Positions 34,773-46,681 of a DNA stretch of 64,000 nt are shown here, one piece after another. Under the pieces are notes generated by a model. It was given only the letters and a program-made list of their open reading frames with translations. It did no database searches and had not been told where the DNA came from. How positions within the stretch are numbered: position 1 is the first letter of the stretch; each line of letters starts with the position of its first letter. Origin of the DNA: Haliclona indistincta (Eukaryota > Porifera > Demospongiae > Haplosclerida > Chalinidae); the NCBI GenBank assembly GCA_964017065.1, contig OZ024784.1, positions 16,721,152-16,785,151 on the forward strand, written 5' to 3'. The translations under genes were made by a program, and so were the position numbers.

Positions 34773-36965
34773 TTAAAATCTTCTATATAGCTTCATCAGC
34801 ACAGGTACAGCAGGACGACCGATTACTTCCACCGTCATGGGCAGTCTAGCATTAGGTGGACCATCGATAGTCATTTCAAAACGACGACACATCTGCATGT
34901 TGTATGACAAAGACGATGGACAAAATGATATTGATTTTAACACACCTTGGTCAAGAGCAATTTCATCTCAAGTTCAGCAAAACGACGACCTGTATTTGAA
35001 TGTGTTGCTGTGAATGTTAACAACTTCTGTTAAATCTATACCGAAGCAGCTTCTTGGCCCAAATCCAAAAGGTAAGACACTGAATGGGTGTGGTTTGTAC
35101 TCATCATCTCTGCTCCAGCGATCAGGATAGAACCGCTCTGGATCTTTGCACAAATCTTTCCGAGTTGTGTATGAATAAAACACTGTTGTCTATCAAAAAA
35201 AGGATTATAAATGGACTGTACATTCTTTTTGTATGTTACATTTGCTGGAATGTGATAACCCATCAGTTCAATGTCCTGTCGTAATTCTCTTGCAGAAACT
35301 ACAATAATATGATTGAGCCTGCATGTGAACATCAAAATCAACCAAATTATTAAAAAATCTAAACCTTGCTGTCTCTTTAATGGCATTGTTGAGGTAAGGC
35401 ATCTTCTGCAAGCTCTCAGCATCAGCCTCTCCTTCCTCTCCTAACACAGACACTACCTGCTGACGTATCTTCTCTTGTACCTCAGGATGCTTCGCCACCT
35501 CATACAGTAGGAATGTGGAGTAGTTGGCAGTCTAGAATATTAACAAAACTGTTTCTCTGATGAATGTATGAATTCTAACACATGCATGCATGCAATAATA
35601 ATAGTCACAATCTCAACTGACTCACTGTATCAACTCCAGCAATAAGCATGTCTATTGCTGATGAAATACACTGTTCTTCGGTCATCTTTCCATCTATCAT
35701 CCACTGTTCTAGTAAACTAAGACTTTCTCCTTTTCCCTTCCTCATTACATCTTTTCTGTTCCGTTCATAATATTTTCTCCCAATTGATCGCATAGTACAA
35801 AGCGCCTCTTTTGCTTTTAGATATCTCTGTGTTGGGTAAACTTTATGGATTGCAAATTGAGAACTCAAGTATTGTACTGATCCAATAAACGTCTGTACTG
35901 CCTGTTGAAATTGAACAGCTTCTTCGGAGTCTTCCTTTGTAAGATCCAGATCAGCTCCAAATGAAAACCACGCTGATGCTATTATTGGATACTATAATTA
36001 TAACCGGTAATAATTATTTGTGGAAATGTTTATTTTGTGATACATGATTCTTTGGTTCCAGAAATTAAATTTTCATTTTAACAGCAAACCACAAGCACAA
36101 ACTAATTCCTGCAAACAAGCATTATACATTTAACAACTAATCATAAACAGAGTCCTTCTTTTTAATTCGGCAGCCGTCATAAATTCTAATAAATTCTGTT
36201 ACCTTCCATTGTCCAGTTAATCACATGTGGATAGATATCGTCCACATATCCCTCTTTGTTCCTTGATGCTTCTAATGCTGTCAGTAGGCGATCAGTAGCT
36301 CTGTTTGTTCCAGAAGAGTAGCCATGAACATTAGCAGGTCTTATTTGCTTGTGATGGAGCCCTCTCAAATCTTTCCACTCCTGACCATCACTGAATTATG
36401 CAATATAAATGTATGCTATATAAACAGTAGTAATATTTCTAGCAGACTTACATAAAGGCGAATGGAGGTGGGATACTAGCATCATTATATACACACTGCA
36501 TTCTCTCACTTGTCAGTTTTGATCTTACTGGATACTGACCCTCATTGCGGAACACTGTCTCATTCTCAGTTGGATTAAAAATGAGCACCATATCATTTTT
36601 TCCAACTACATGTATAATGTGATTGTATAATTATAATATTATGCATATTATTATCATGATCACTTACAAGGTGTTTTTAGGCGAATAATGGGGCCTAAAT
36701 CTTTATAAAGCATTTTAGAAACCTCAATTATGCCATTCCCGGTTCCAAATTTGAGTAGCAGTGACAGGTGTCCAAGGAATGGAACAGCTCCTCCAGGTGT
36801 TGGTACCTCAGAAAATGGGCGAGCGTTGGCGAGAGACTGCTGTTCCTTGGCTGGGCATGCTGACTCTGCGTGTATAGTTGATGTAGTAGACAGTGAACGG
36901 AAAAGGCTAAATCGATGGGACAGGTAAAACCGAACTCGAAGCATCTTGTTCCACGTATTGAACAA
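34773..36965 (-). CDS. Cytochrome P450, mitochondrial-clan-like, gene 1
   Basis: Heme monooxygenase, probably imported into mitochondria. The first exon (36965 down to ~36675) starts MFNTWNKMLRVRFYLSHRF, a basic presequence-like leader, followed by PTPGGAVPFLGHL. The product continues through GLHHKQIRPANVHGYS and the I-helix IDMLIAGVDT (35626-35660). The K-helix ExxR is ETAR in NNAIKETAR. Next come DPERFYPDRW and the heme site FGFGPRSCFG, which joins across a short intron to RRFAELEMKLLLTK; the Cys ligand is present. The last exon ends at TAA 34773. No frame break was found in the exons I traced. P450-2 lies next upstream in the same orientation and is a paralogue. The clan call (CYP11/24/27-like) rests on the leader and PGGxxPFLGH; substrate unknown. 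Confidence 0.85.
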
Positions 36966-37140
36966 CGTATTTTTCGCTGCAAAGAGGTTATGGGTTAATG
37001 ATATTCACGACACTCATTAACCCATAGGCACCCTGCATAAGGCATAACCTCGACCTCATTGCAATGTGACGACGAGTTCAATTTTTCCTTTTCCCTGTCC
37101 CATCGATTTCCTAATTTCCGTTCACTGTCTACTAAGGATA
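36870..37140. repeat. Inverted duplication around the P450-1 first exon
   Basis: Sequence at about 37075-37135 is the reverse complement of the leader-coding part of P450-1 exon 1 at about 36880-36935; shared blocks include GTAGACAGTGAACGGAAA and AATCGATGGGACAGG. The centre near 37000 is a tight inverted repeat, TATGGGTTAATGA…TCATTAACCCATA. Confidence 0.7.
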
Positions 37141-37222
37141 GTAGATTATACTGTCTACTAAGGATAGTAGATTATACTGTCTACTAAGGATAGTAGATTA
37201 TACTGTCTATTAAGGATAGTGA
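37128..37222 (+). repeat. 26-bp tandem repeat upstream of P450-1
   Basis: Three and a half copies of ACTGTCTACTAAGGATAGTA-GATTAT. Each unit holds the small palindrome CTAC-TAAGGATA-GTAG. It adjoins the inverted duplication that ends in the same GTCTACTA motif. Confidence 0.8.
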
Positions 37223-37672
37223 TAATGCAATCAGCTAGCTACCTGGGGTATTATCCAAAAGATCCAGATCTTAGAGATCTATGCAACAAATTTGATCTTG
37301 ATCGTTGAGGCAAAGACGCAAACCCACCACTAGTCAGCTGACCCATGCATCGTGTGCATTCTTGCGATCCGCAGGAACGGGTCAGGTCACACCTGACTAA
37401 CCGCCCACACCTATTAGTGATTTGCCTTTTGAATTTGTCATGCAGCTAATTTGAGACCCTCGGTCTGATCACAGACTACAACATACTCCAGCTAAGATCA
37501 TGCTATCACCACAAGTCGACAGAGACAACATATGCAGGTCACATAATACAAGATCATTTCTTCATAATATTTTGTTAAATCAATGAGACAGCTACAGAAA
37601 ACCAAACTCAAAGTATCAAACACGTAGCGAAAATATGTACTTGGTATGTGTTATTCATTGACACACGTAATG

Positions 37673-39690
37673 CTATAACAGTGTGCGTGTAGTCGGTTCT
37701 CTCGAGTATCTACAGTCAGTTCGTGGTGAAAGCATGATCTTAACTGGACCTCCAGGACTGATAATGGTCACAAATGTATGTGGTAGTCTGTTGTCAGGAA
37801 CTCCATCAGCTGACATATCAAAATGACGACACATCTGAAGAGACCATTGCACAGTATTCAACTAATGCACTAGCTCAGTTCTTCACAAACCTTTGTAAGT
37901 AGCACTTTCAACTCAAGCTCAGCAATGCGTCGACCTGCAATGATAAATTGAAATTGTTTGTGTACACATTTCGATAGTACCAAAACAAGCTCTTGATCCA
38001 AATCCAAAAGGCAAATCACTAAATGGATGTGGTCGATCAGTATCTTTGCTCCAACGATCAGGATCAAATCTGTCTGGGTTTGTGCATAGGTCTGGATCAC
38101 TTTTTCGAATATAATAAGGATATATTACTGTGGTCTATAGCAAAAAATCAAAGTTTATGTCAGAGTGATCACGTACATTGACATACCCCAGCTGGAATAT
38201 TATAGCCCATCACTTCAGTATCCTTACTCAAGTCTCTCATGAATCCTGGAGTCACTGGACTTATTCTACAATACAGTTCCGGTTTGATAATAAATGGTAA
38301 AGTGTAAAATGTCAGTGTTATACCGGTGAGCCTCTTTTATCACGTCTTTGAGGTAAGGCATCTTCTGCAAGCTCTCAGAATCAGCCTCTCCTTCCTCTCC
38401 TAACACAGACACTACTTGCTGACGTATCTTCTCTTGTACCTCAGGATGCTTAGCCACCTCATACAGCAGGAATGTGGCATAGTTGGCAGTCTAAAACAAT
38501 TAATACATTTTGCTTATGCAGTTTCATTTCTGTCGCACTCACAGTATCAATTCCTGCTCCAAACATCTCACACGCAGACATAATGCACTGTTCTTCAGAC
38601 ATATTGCCCTCAATCATCCATTGCTCGATCAAACTAACGCTCTCTCCCTTCTCGATTTTTCTCTTGACATTCTCTTTGCTTATAATATCTAGATACTTTT
38701 TCCCTATTGAGCGCATTGCAATCACTGACTGCTTTGCTTGCTTGTACTGACGAGTTGGATATATCTTGTAGACTGGTAAACCATTGGTCATGTACTCTAA
38801 AGACTGGACAAACTTCTTCACTGCCTGTTGGAGCTGTTTCGCTTCAGCACTGTCTTCTTTTCGGAGGTCCAGATCAACTCCCAGTGTTATCCAAGCCGAT
38901 CCTGCAAAAATAATAATCATAATTATTGCAGACTGTTTACATCCATATACCTTCCATTGTCCAGTTGTTGATGAATGGAAAGATATCCTCTATGCATCCT
39001 TCCTTATTCATGGACAACTCTAACTTTTTTAACAGACGGTTGGTGACTCTGTTTATTCCGGCAGAGTAGCTGTGGACATTAGCTGGTCGGATCTGCTTGT
39101 GATGAAGACCTCTGTTGTTTTTCCATTCTTTTCCATCTCTGCATTTGGCACAATTACCTCATCTATGTAAATTTAATGCGGTTAAACTTACAAAAATGAG
39201 AATGGGACTGGAAGGCCTGCATCTTTGAACAAATACTGCATGTTATCACTGAGCAAAAGAGATCTTATTGGATACTGCCCGTCGCTCCTCAGTACTTGTT
39301 CAGCAGCAGAAGGATTGTAAACTAGCACAATATTTTTTCCGACTGCAGAAAATTATCAAGTATGGGCCACTGAACTATTGAGTCGACTGTTAAATTTGTG
39401 CTGAACTTACGAGGTAGTTTTAGTCTCACAATAGGCCCTAGTTTTTTGTGCAAACTCTCAAATAGCTCAAACTTTCCTCGAGTATCTTTTCCGACTAGCT
39501 GATGCAAGTGCCCAAGCAATGGAATGGCTCCCTTAGGAGCAGGGATTTCATTGATGGTCCCAGTAGGTGACGCACGAGACGATGCTGCAACTAGACCGCT
39601 TGCTGTGCATACTAGTGCAGCTGGAGAATTTGACAGGAATCGTCGAACTGCAAAACGACAGCCCACTGAGCCTCCAGGCAAATATAACAT
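37673..39690 (-). CDS. Cytochrome P450, mitochondrial-clan-like, gene 2
   Basis: Paralogue of P450-1 with the same exon plan. It starts MLYLPGGSVGCRFAVRRFLS, a basic leader, then IPAPKGAIPLLGHLHQL. Further marks: GLHHKQIRPANVHSYSAG, EQWMIEGNMSEEQCIMSACEMFGAGIDT (I-helix GAGIDT), K-helix EAHR in KDVIKEAHR, NPDRFDPDRW, and the heme site FGFGSRACFG continuing into RRIAELELKVLLTKV. The final exon ends at TAG 37673, with a tail about 20 residues longer than in gene 1 (PRTDCRYSREP). All key residues are in place and no frame break was seen. Exon 1 is directly followed upstream by the repeat-rich region starting at 39.9 kb. Substrate unknown. Confidence 0.85.
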
Positions 39691-39902
39691 TGCTAGACTC
39701 GACTATCGTGACACAAGCTTCGGACTACAAGTACAGGAATTGGTGTTGTTTTGTATTGCAGGCTGCAGTCATGTGAATCTCAGGCTGCAATTTAATAGCT
39801 GCAAGACAGTCACCTGATGCAATTTCACTCTGAATTATTTGTACACGTTGCCTCAGGTGATGTTGATAGTGATAAAACTTTGAACCTTGCTCCAGCTGAT
39901 TT

Positions 39903-40574
39903 GTAACCAGAATTAATGATATTCATGACATTTGCAAGTAGCTTTATTTTCTCAGCCATGGGTATTCGTGGAGACAGAGTCGTTGCGTGCAGTTTGCTTG
40001 CCTATCGATAGGCATCGAATATAGCAAATTTCAGCAATGCATTGTTAGCCATCGCGGAGCTACGAGCTCGCCCTGTGAAGTTGAGCACGATCGATTGTAG
40101 ACACTTTTTCTTTAGTTGTGCGAAAGGCACGAAGCTAAAACTGCTCAAGCAAGCTCATCTGCCATCTGTGCAGGTATCTATGCGATGATTTCGCCGAGCG
40201 CTGCTCGTACACGATATTACAGCAACGCAGGCTGTGCTGTCTGGCACCACATAGCTGTAATATCGCGTACGAGCAGCGCTCGGCGAAATCATCGCATTGA
40301 TACCTGCACAGATGGCAGATGAGCTTGCTTGAGCAGTTTTAGTGTCGTAACTTTCGCACAACTAAAGAAAAAGTGTTTACAATCGATCGTGCTTAGTCTC
40401 ACAGGGCGAGCTCGTCGCTCCGCGATGGCTAACACTGTGTTGCTGAAATTTGCTATATTCGATGCCTATCGATAGGCAAGCTAACTGCACGCAGCAACTC
40501 TGTCTGCACGAATACCCTTGGCTAGAAAAATACAGCTACTTGCTAAAATCATGAATATCATTAATTCTGGTTAC
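39903..40574. repeat. 672-bp near-perfect palindrome (fold-back element)
   Basis: The left arm, from GTAACCAGAATTAATGATAT at 39903, is mirrored by the right arm ending ATCATTAATTCTGGTTAC at 40574. Arms are about 325 bp, with a loop of roughly 20-40 bp near 40220-40250. Small differences between arms include a single-base change in CCATGGGTATTCG against CCAAGGGTATTCG and a few indels. Mirror ORFs on the two strands (starting near 40116 and 40361) are a by-product. No transposase. Confidence 0.88.
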
Positions 40575-40599
40575 CCGCCACCTTAAATATGGCAGCCCT

Positions 40600-40830
40600 C
40601 TGTTACATCCGTACTGCCTCTCTGGCACCTATCCGCTACCACTCCACTGCCTCTCTGGCACCTATCCGCTGCCACTCCACTGCCTCTCTGGCACATATCC
40701 GCTACCACTCCACTGCCTCTCTGGCACCTATCCGCTACCACTCCACTGCCTCTCTGGCACATATCCACTGCCACTCCTCTGCCTCTCTGACACCTATCCG
40801 CTACCACTCCACTGCCTCTCACTCCACCAC
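40600..40830 (+). repeat. 33-bp minisatellite
   Basis: Six to seven copies of a unit built from CCTCTCTGGCACCTATCCGC and TACCACTCCACTG, with variants (CACATATCC, TGCCACTCC). The length is a multiple of three, so both strands stay open and read as 11-residue repeats; I do not take this as a gene. It begins right beside the palindrome. Confidence 0.88.
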
Positions 40831-40910
40831 CGTTAACAAGAGAAAGGTACCTTTCTACAAAAATATTATACATGTTGAGTTTGTAGTAGAACAATGGCAC
40901 TGCTCAAATA

Positions 40911-41288
40911 TAGCCTCGTACCCAGGCCTGCTCTATTGAGCTTAAGGCCTAGCCTGGTGGTACACACTGTTCGCGCATGCGTGTAATTAAAAAACACGTG
41001 CGTGTTTCACTTGCATGCTCTGAATTCAGCGCGATGCTCACTATTTCAGCTCACAACGTCGCGTGCTGGACACAAATCAGCTAAACTTACCTTACAAATA
41101 AGCGTCAGCCGCGCGGAAGTTCACTATACACTATCTACGTTGTGTTCATCACGTGGCTAGCCAAGTAACACGGAGAAATGTACGGTAAGTATTCTGCGTT
41201 TTAACCGGATGTTGGATAAATTAAACGCATGCGCGAACAGTGTGTACCAGGCCGTCCGCTCAATAGAGCAGGCCTGGGTACGAGGCTA
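40911..41288. mobile_element. 378-bp inverted-repeat element with 10-bp target duplication
   Basis: Left end TAGCCTCGTACCCAGGCCTG and right end CAGGCCTGGGTACGAGGCTA are perfect complements, and the similarity extends about 70 bp inward to ACACTGTTCGCGCATGCG. The element is flanked by identical TGCTCAAATA at 40901-40910 and 41289-41298. A 9-11 bp duplication suits Mutator-like elements. No ORF inside. A diverged relative is at 54907-54988. Confidence 0.88.
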
Positions 41289-42099
41289 TGCTCAAATACT
41301 GCTGGTAGCATAGGTGTGATGCCTCATGATGCATCCTGTCAGCTACACAACCAAAAATCAATTCCTGTATCAAGCTTGTAACCGTATATGATACGGGCGT
41401 GTACTAACATGCTCGTATCATGGCTTTAGGGCACAGTATATGTATCAAGCGCGATACTACAATCTTGGATCAGGCTCGTATCAATATTGTATCAGCCATC
41501 ATGCTTGTATCGTCAAGGGCTTATAGAGCCGCGGAGCGGCGAGAGGGCATGCAACTAATACAGAGGGCGAATTGTAAACTGTTACTATTTTTAGTCATTA
41601 ATAACTTTTAATAATGTTTCCGGTTGATCACGTGAGTTACGCTACTGTGACGTTTGTGCATAACGCGCGCATCTAGCTAGCTAGCTGCACGCGTACACAT
41701 GCTTTTGTTGCGTTACCTTTCGAGTGCCAGGCTGGCAGCAGCGATACAGCGCTAATGCTAACGCTAGTATTATCCATGTCCGCCAACTTTTGGAAATGTC
41801 CGTGCACGTATACGTCGCGTGAGCAACCGGATATTTATTTTTAGTAACACCTTACAATTTGCCGTCTGGAGATTTGTATGGGAGTTGCATGCCCTCTTGC
41901 CAACAGGTTCGATAAGCCCTTGGTATCGTAATGTAGGAATCAATCCTGTATCATTATTGTATCAAGCTCGTTTCGTGACCGTAGTATATCGAGATTATAT
42001 CATGGCTACAATTTTATTTCCTTTTGTACAGCAAATGAATTACTGGTTCATACAAAATACATTTAGGCAATACAAGAGATTACTAGTGTAGTCGTGCTG
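41289..42099. other. Non-coding stretch with GTATCA-rich segments
   Basis: No gene seen. Many copies of GTATCA/TGATAC motifs occur at 41370-41510 and 41925-42000; the same motifs recur at 46180-46370, so both may be remnants of one repeat family. The short ORF near 41819 has no family. Confidence 0.4.
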
Positions 42100-44757
42100 A
42101 AATGTGAGTTTGTTCAATGCAACATCCTCCCGTTCTATGAGAACTGCACCACTGTCTAAGAACTTGCAATTCTTGTCACACTGATGCACAAAAGAAACTT
42201 CAAGATCAATAGAGATAGCAGGTATAAGTCGGAATGTCTTTGTAACAGAGTAGAGAGGGCAATCAATGTTATTAACGACGCCTGCCATTGGCTCCATCTC
42301 TTGGACCAGACACATACAGCGATCATTCATCTTCACACCAATCATCAATAGTCCATACTTTACCTGTAGAGAAGAGAAATTTATAAAGCAGGTTGTGTGT
42401 GACTAACGTTATTTGTATACCTCATCCTTTTCTTGCACTTTGACAAATGATTGACTGTGAGCAATCTGCCCTGTCCTTGTTACAACCCCATCAAAGATGA
42501 TTACAGATGAACTCAGGCTGATGTATGTAGGTAACACAAGCTGAGCTGAAGAGCACAGTTGGGCAATTGTACATGTAGGCATGCCTCTTCCTACAATGCC
42601 CACATCAGATAGTACTTGACATCGTCTACTCTATAAAAAGTTAATTTATGGTCAATCACATTGTGTGTTCTTTTGAATATCCACATACCTTTTGCAGCCA
42701 TAATGTTCCATGGTTTTTTCTTGAAGAACCTTCATTGACAAACTATTGAGAAAATGTTGAACTGGAGTAGTTCTGTATAGCTCCTGAAAACCTCTGCCAC
42801 TTCTGTGAGTGTTATGATTCTGACTGCATAATTCTCAAAGAAAACTTATCTCACTTGTTAATACCATCCAACGAACCTCCGTCTCCTAAAAAACGGATAT
42901 GCTCCAAAATAGCAAAGTTGAATGCAATGTCTCTACTTGGAGACTGCCTGTTTCCAAATACATTAAATGTCCTTAAATGTGAATTGAAAGATTCACATCT
43001 GCAATAATAACTATGTAGTTACAATTTATGATTATAAATTAAACTCACCTTTCAGTATTATAAGCAGATGTTGGCCCAAATTCTTCCATATTGTCTACCA
43101 TATGCAATAAAAGATGTATTTTTTGCTTGGTGATCAACTTTGGGTATCCCAATTCAACTGCGTTAACAAACTCTTGACAAGCAATTCAGTAATAATTCTG
43201 ATCTTCAACACAGAATGGCCTTACATAAGCAATCTGAAAAACCTTGAAAGCACAACATGTTATGAATTGTGCAGTTATACACTTGCTATTTTATACCTTG
43301 GAGAGACACAACCAAGCATAAAACTGCTGCTCATTTAAATAATCTGATACTAGAAAGATTGCTATCTAAAGATAATGAATGTACATTTATGAGTGTGGTA
43401 TTTATTATGCTATACTGACCTGCATCCAAGCTTTGTAGTCTCTTCCAACAAAAGAGCCATAGTTTCGAGTGAAGTTTCCCAACACTTTTTGATCAATGCC
43501 CGACATTGGGAAAGCATGTAGTTGAGCGTTGAGTTCACGCTTCTTCTGAGGAGACAGAGAAGAGAGAGAGAAAGTATTTACAAGGACCCAGAAGAATTGT
43601 ATGTAATGTTTCAACAGGTGCTGATCTGAAATAAAATTAATGATTATAATAATTATAGCAATAGTACAATAATATAACCTGTATAGATCACATGAAAGAG
43701 ACATCAAATAGTTGGTCGACTCCTCAATCCACATTTTCTTCTTTCATCAACTTTTGCTTTTTCTGTTGATACTGTTTGATATTTTCAATTGCCTGTTGCA
43801 TAGGTGCCAACTTTTCAGGAGCTACTTCAGGGACAATCAATTCACTTAATAATATTATTAATAATTATTATTATTCATTATAATCACGTGAATGTTATTA
43901 CGTAATAATTACTAATACTATTCCTTTGAAGTCTCTTGTCCAACTTTCCATAAAGTGGCACAGTCTCTTAGATTTCTTCTTTGGAGTAGAGTTTGCAGCT
44001 TCTGCCTGCTGATGAGCCATGATTACTACCAGTTTACTTGCAATTCTGATTTCATGAACACGTTGTCACGCGTTGTGATAAATAATAAAAACAATTACAT
44101 CATTCTTAATAATAGCTATTGTATTCTAATTATAGCTCATGAAAGTCGTCTCGAGCAGATTTGTGTTGGACAGCCATGACCCATCCGGCTTTCCGGGACA
44201 AAGGTAGCAAACTGTATCTTCCGTGCGGGACACGGGACAGGGTCTGTAAATCCGGGACTGTCCCGGACGTTTCGGGACGGTTGGCAGCTATGCTGTTGTG
44301 ATCCTTCCTTTGTTCTCAGTTCTCCCACACTACCAGGTGAAGTGTTTTTATCAGCCTGTAATATGAACCAATAGTTATTTATGCTTATCTGCATATAATA
44401 GTATTAATAAAATTCATGACTGTAGCAACATACCAAGTACATTCTGCAATACTTATTAGCAGTTGAACCCATGTGGTTGAGGAACTCGGATGCTCTTGGA
44501 TTGTCTCCAATGAGCATCATGACAGGTGCAATTAATCTTACCTGTGTTGAATTGCCTATACATTAGGCTATAAACAGATAATAATTTGACCTGTTTTCCT
44601 AGGAGAGCATCGTATGTCACAATTCCACACTGCTCAAGAAGCAGTAAATCACCGACTATCGGAGCAGATATCTCCATACAGTTGGCACGATTAGAACACC
44701 CAATGAAGCGAGTTTTAAATCTGCCGTCACTGACGCAGGTGGTCATCGCCGTGTCTG
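42090..44757 (-). pseudogene. Decayed transposase-type gene (tnp2-like)
   Basis: Scattered exons on the minus strand read like the large transposase-associated proteins that include MMLIGDNPRASEFLNHMGS and TANKYCRM (44440-44530), then SGIDQKVLGNFTRNYGSFVGRDYKAWMQ (about 43420-43510), VSDYLNEQQFYAWLCLSK, KQKIHLLLHMVDNMEEFGP (43080-43130), and CESFNSHLR with SPSRDIAF (42930-43010). One exon has an in-frame TGA after VEDQNYY (about 43185-43190), and the gene ends against a LINE fragment at 44757. The DDE-type residues could not be assigned. I place it near tnp2/CACTA-like transposases from the wording only. Confidence 0.5.
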
Positions 44758-46110
44758 TTGCGATCAAGCCTTTGATGTTGATAATCAAGAATTGAAAGTT
44801 CATGATTGAAAACATCCCCAGAGAGCCAAGTCTCAACAATGCAGATAATATTATGAGGTTTATGAAAAGCAACATTCACACAAAGGTCATCCAATTTCGG
44901 AATCAAACTTCTAGCATTATAGTATAAAACTGATAAATAAGTGTCTGAGATAGTCAATTAGGATTAGGAGGACAATTGGCAGAAGCAGAAACAGAAATAT
45001 CATTTCTGAGAGGAGAAGAGTGATTAGATAGGCAGGGTGTAGAACAAGGAGACAAAACAGCAGCAGGTAGGGAAACACTAGGGAGATCAGAGGACAAAAC
45101 AGTGGCAGGTAGGGAACACTATAGAGGGAACAGCAGAGGACTGTACAAACACTGAATCTGACACTTTACCATGGAGATGCCCTTTCACAAACAAGTTGTG
45201 ACCATGTATTCTAATGCTTTTACGATCAATACCTGAGCTAAATGAGATTCCATCTTTCTTTCAAGAGAATAGCATTGGATTTCCTCACAGAAGTGGGTAG
45301 GTCAGGTTTGATAGAAACAGACTTGTCAGATGAGTTGTTATGATTGAGGAGAATGCTGCGAACATCGGCAGTTGAGTTGAGTGTAACCAGAAGAGGACGA
45401 CAGGATAATTCACCTTGACATACTTGCCCAATCGACGACAATCTCGAATCAAGCTTGTATGACCAGTGTCGTGCTCGAGGTTGAAGAAAATAGTAGACTT
45501 ATAGAGAAGTCATGCTTTCCCTGACAAATCTGGAAGAACCACTAGGCATCTCTTGAATATCAAAAACAATGACATTGAATTTCCTATCTGGACCATGTAT
45601 TGTTAACGTTATATAGCAGTGCTCGAATGACAACAGGCAGAGGAGCAGAGGGAAGTAGGGAAGTTTGAGAGTGTGCGGTAGATGGTACCATAGTAGGAGC
45701 ACTAGTGGAAGATTCAATCTTGCTCATGACAGATGAGTAAGCTGACTTCAAATTTGATATCTCACTCACAAGATTATCCACTAAATCCTTCAACATAATC
45801 AGCTCTTTCGACTTTTCAGCAAGTAGACAACATGGGCAGTAAAAAGGAAGATTAGACAACTTAGCAGTTTCAAAATTCACTTTAGATAGACCAGCACAAT
45901 GTCTATTTGCATCCATTCTTGGCAAGCTCCTTCACAAAAAAGGCATCGTGCCCTTTCTTTTTGGAGGTATAGAATCCTCGACAAGTTCATCACAAATAGG
46001 ACAGATAACTGGCACTCGCTTTTTTCGTTCATCATGCAGGTTGAGAACCAGAAACAAGCCGGCGGGGACAAAGGAAGCTGAGAACCATTCAGCTTCGAGC
46101 TAGAGCCTCG
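44757..46110 (-). mobile_element. Non-LTR retrotransposon (LINE) 5' fragment, decayed
   Basis: Reading on the minus strand: a Cys/His zinc cluster (VICPICDEL … FCEGACQEWM, split by a frameshift near 45940), a coiled-coil stretch (AEKSKELIMLKDLVDNLVSE), an ORF1-like RNA-binding part (IGQVCQGELSCRPLLVTL), then the start of an APE-type endonuclease, VLYYNARSLIPKLDDL and IICIVETWLSGDV, ending at LDRNRHG near 44757. The rest of the endonuclease and the reverse transcriptase are missing. CR1/L2-like by layout. Confidence 0.72.
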
Positions 46111-46681
46111 AGTCGTCGTCGTTAGTAGATGTGTACATAATATGGCGCAAACTTTCTTTCTTGAAACATTATTGCTGCTTATCAATGCTGTATCAGTATT
46201 GATACTATCGAGCATATACAATACTGTTACTTGATACAAACCTGTATCGTTACGCCGTGGGTTTCAATACTGTTTCGGAATTTACTCAATGAGCTGCAGT
46301 ACTGTATCAATAATGTAATCAAGCTGATAGCATGAGTGAAAGTTAACGATCTTGATACGAGATTGTATATTTTTGGCTGTGTATAGCCCGCAGTTTTAAA
46401 CCCGTGCCCCTCCCTCCCGAAAGCGTGTTCAACAAAGATCTTACAAGCTAAAGAAGTGTTCTGTGTAACGAGTCTCTGCGGCGACACATACCTAGTTGGG
46501 CGTGGCCCGACCTCTGCGTCTGCGGGAGGTCGGGTGTCACACGTATCACTTATTTGTTCTACAGCGGTTTTATGTAACCTTGCAAATTTGTTTTGCCAAC
46601 CGTTGCCACATCACGCATGCGCTTACACGTAGAAAGCGGTACCGTATGCCGTAGTATAGTATGTACATGCGATGCTGAAAC

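Noticed and set aside
40116..40361. Two similar ORFs on opposite strands (SSAICAGI…AMISPSAARTRYYS)
   Set aside because: They are mirror images made by the palindrome arms; no family and no splice context.
40583..40939. Repetitive ORFs on both strands (TASLAPIRYHS / RGSGVVADRCQ)
   Set aside because: A 33-bp minisatellite keeps frames open on both strands; no sign of a coding gene.
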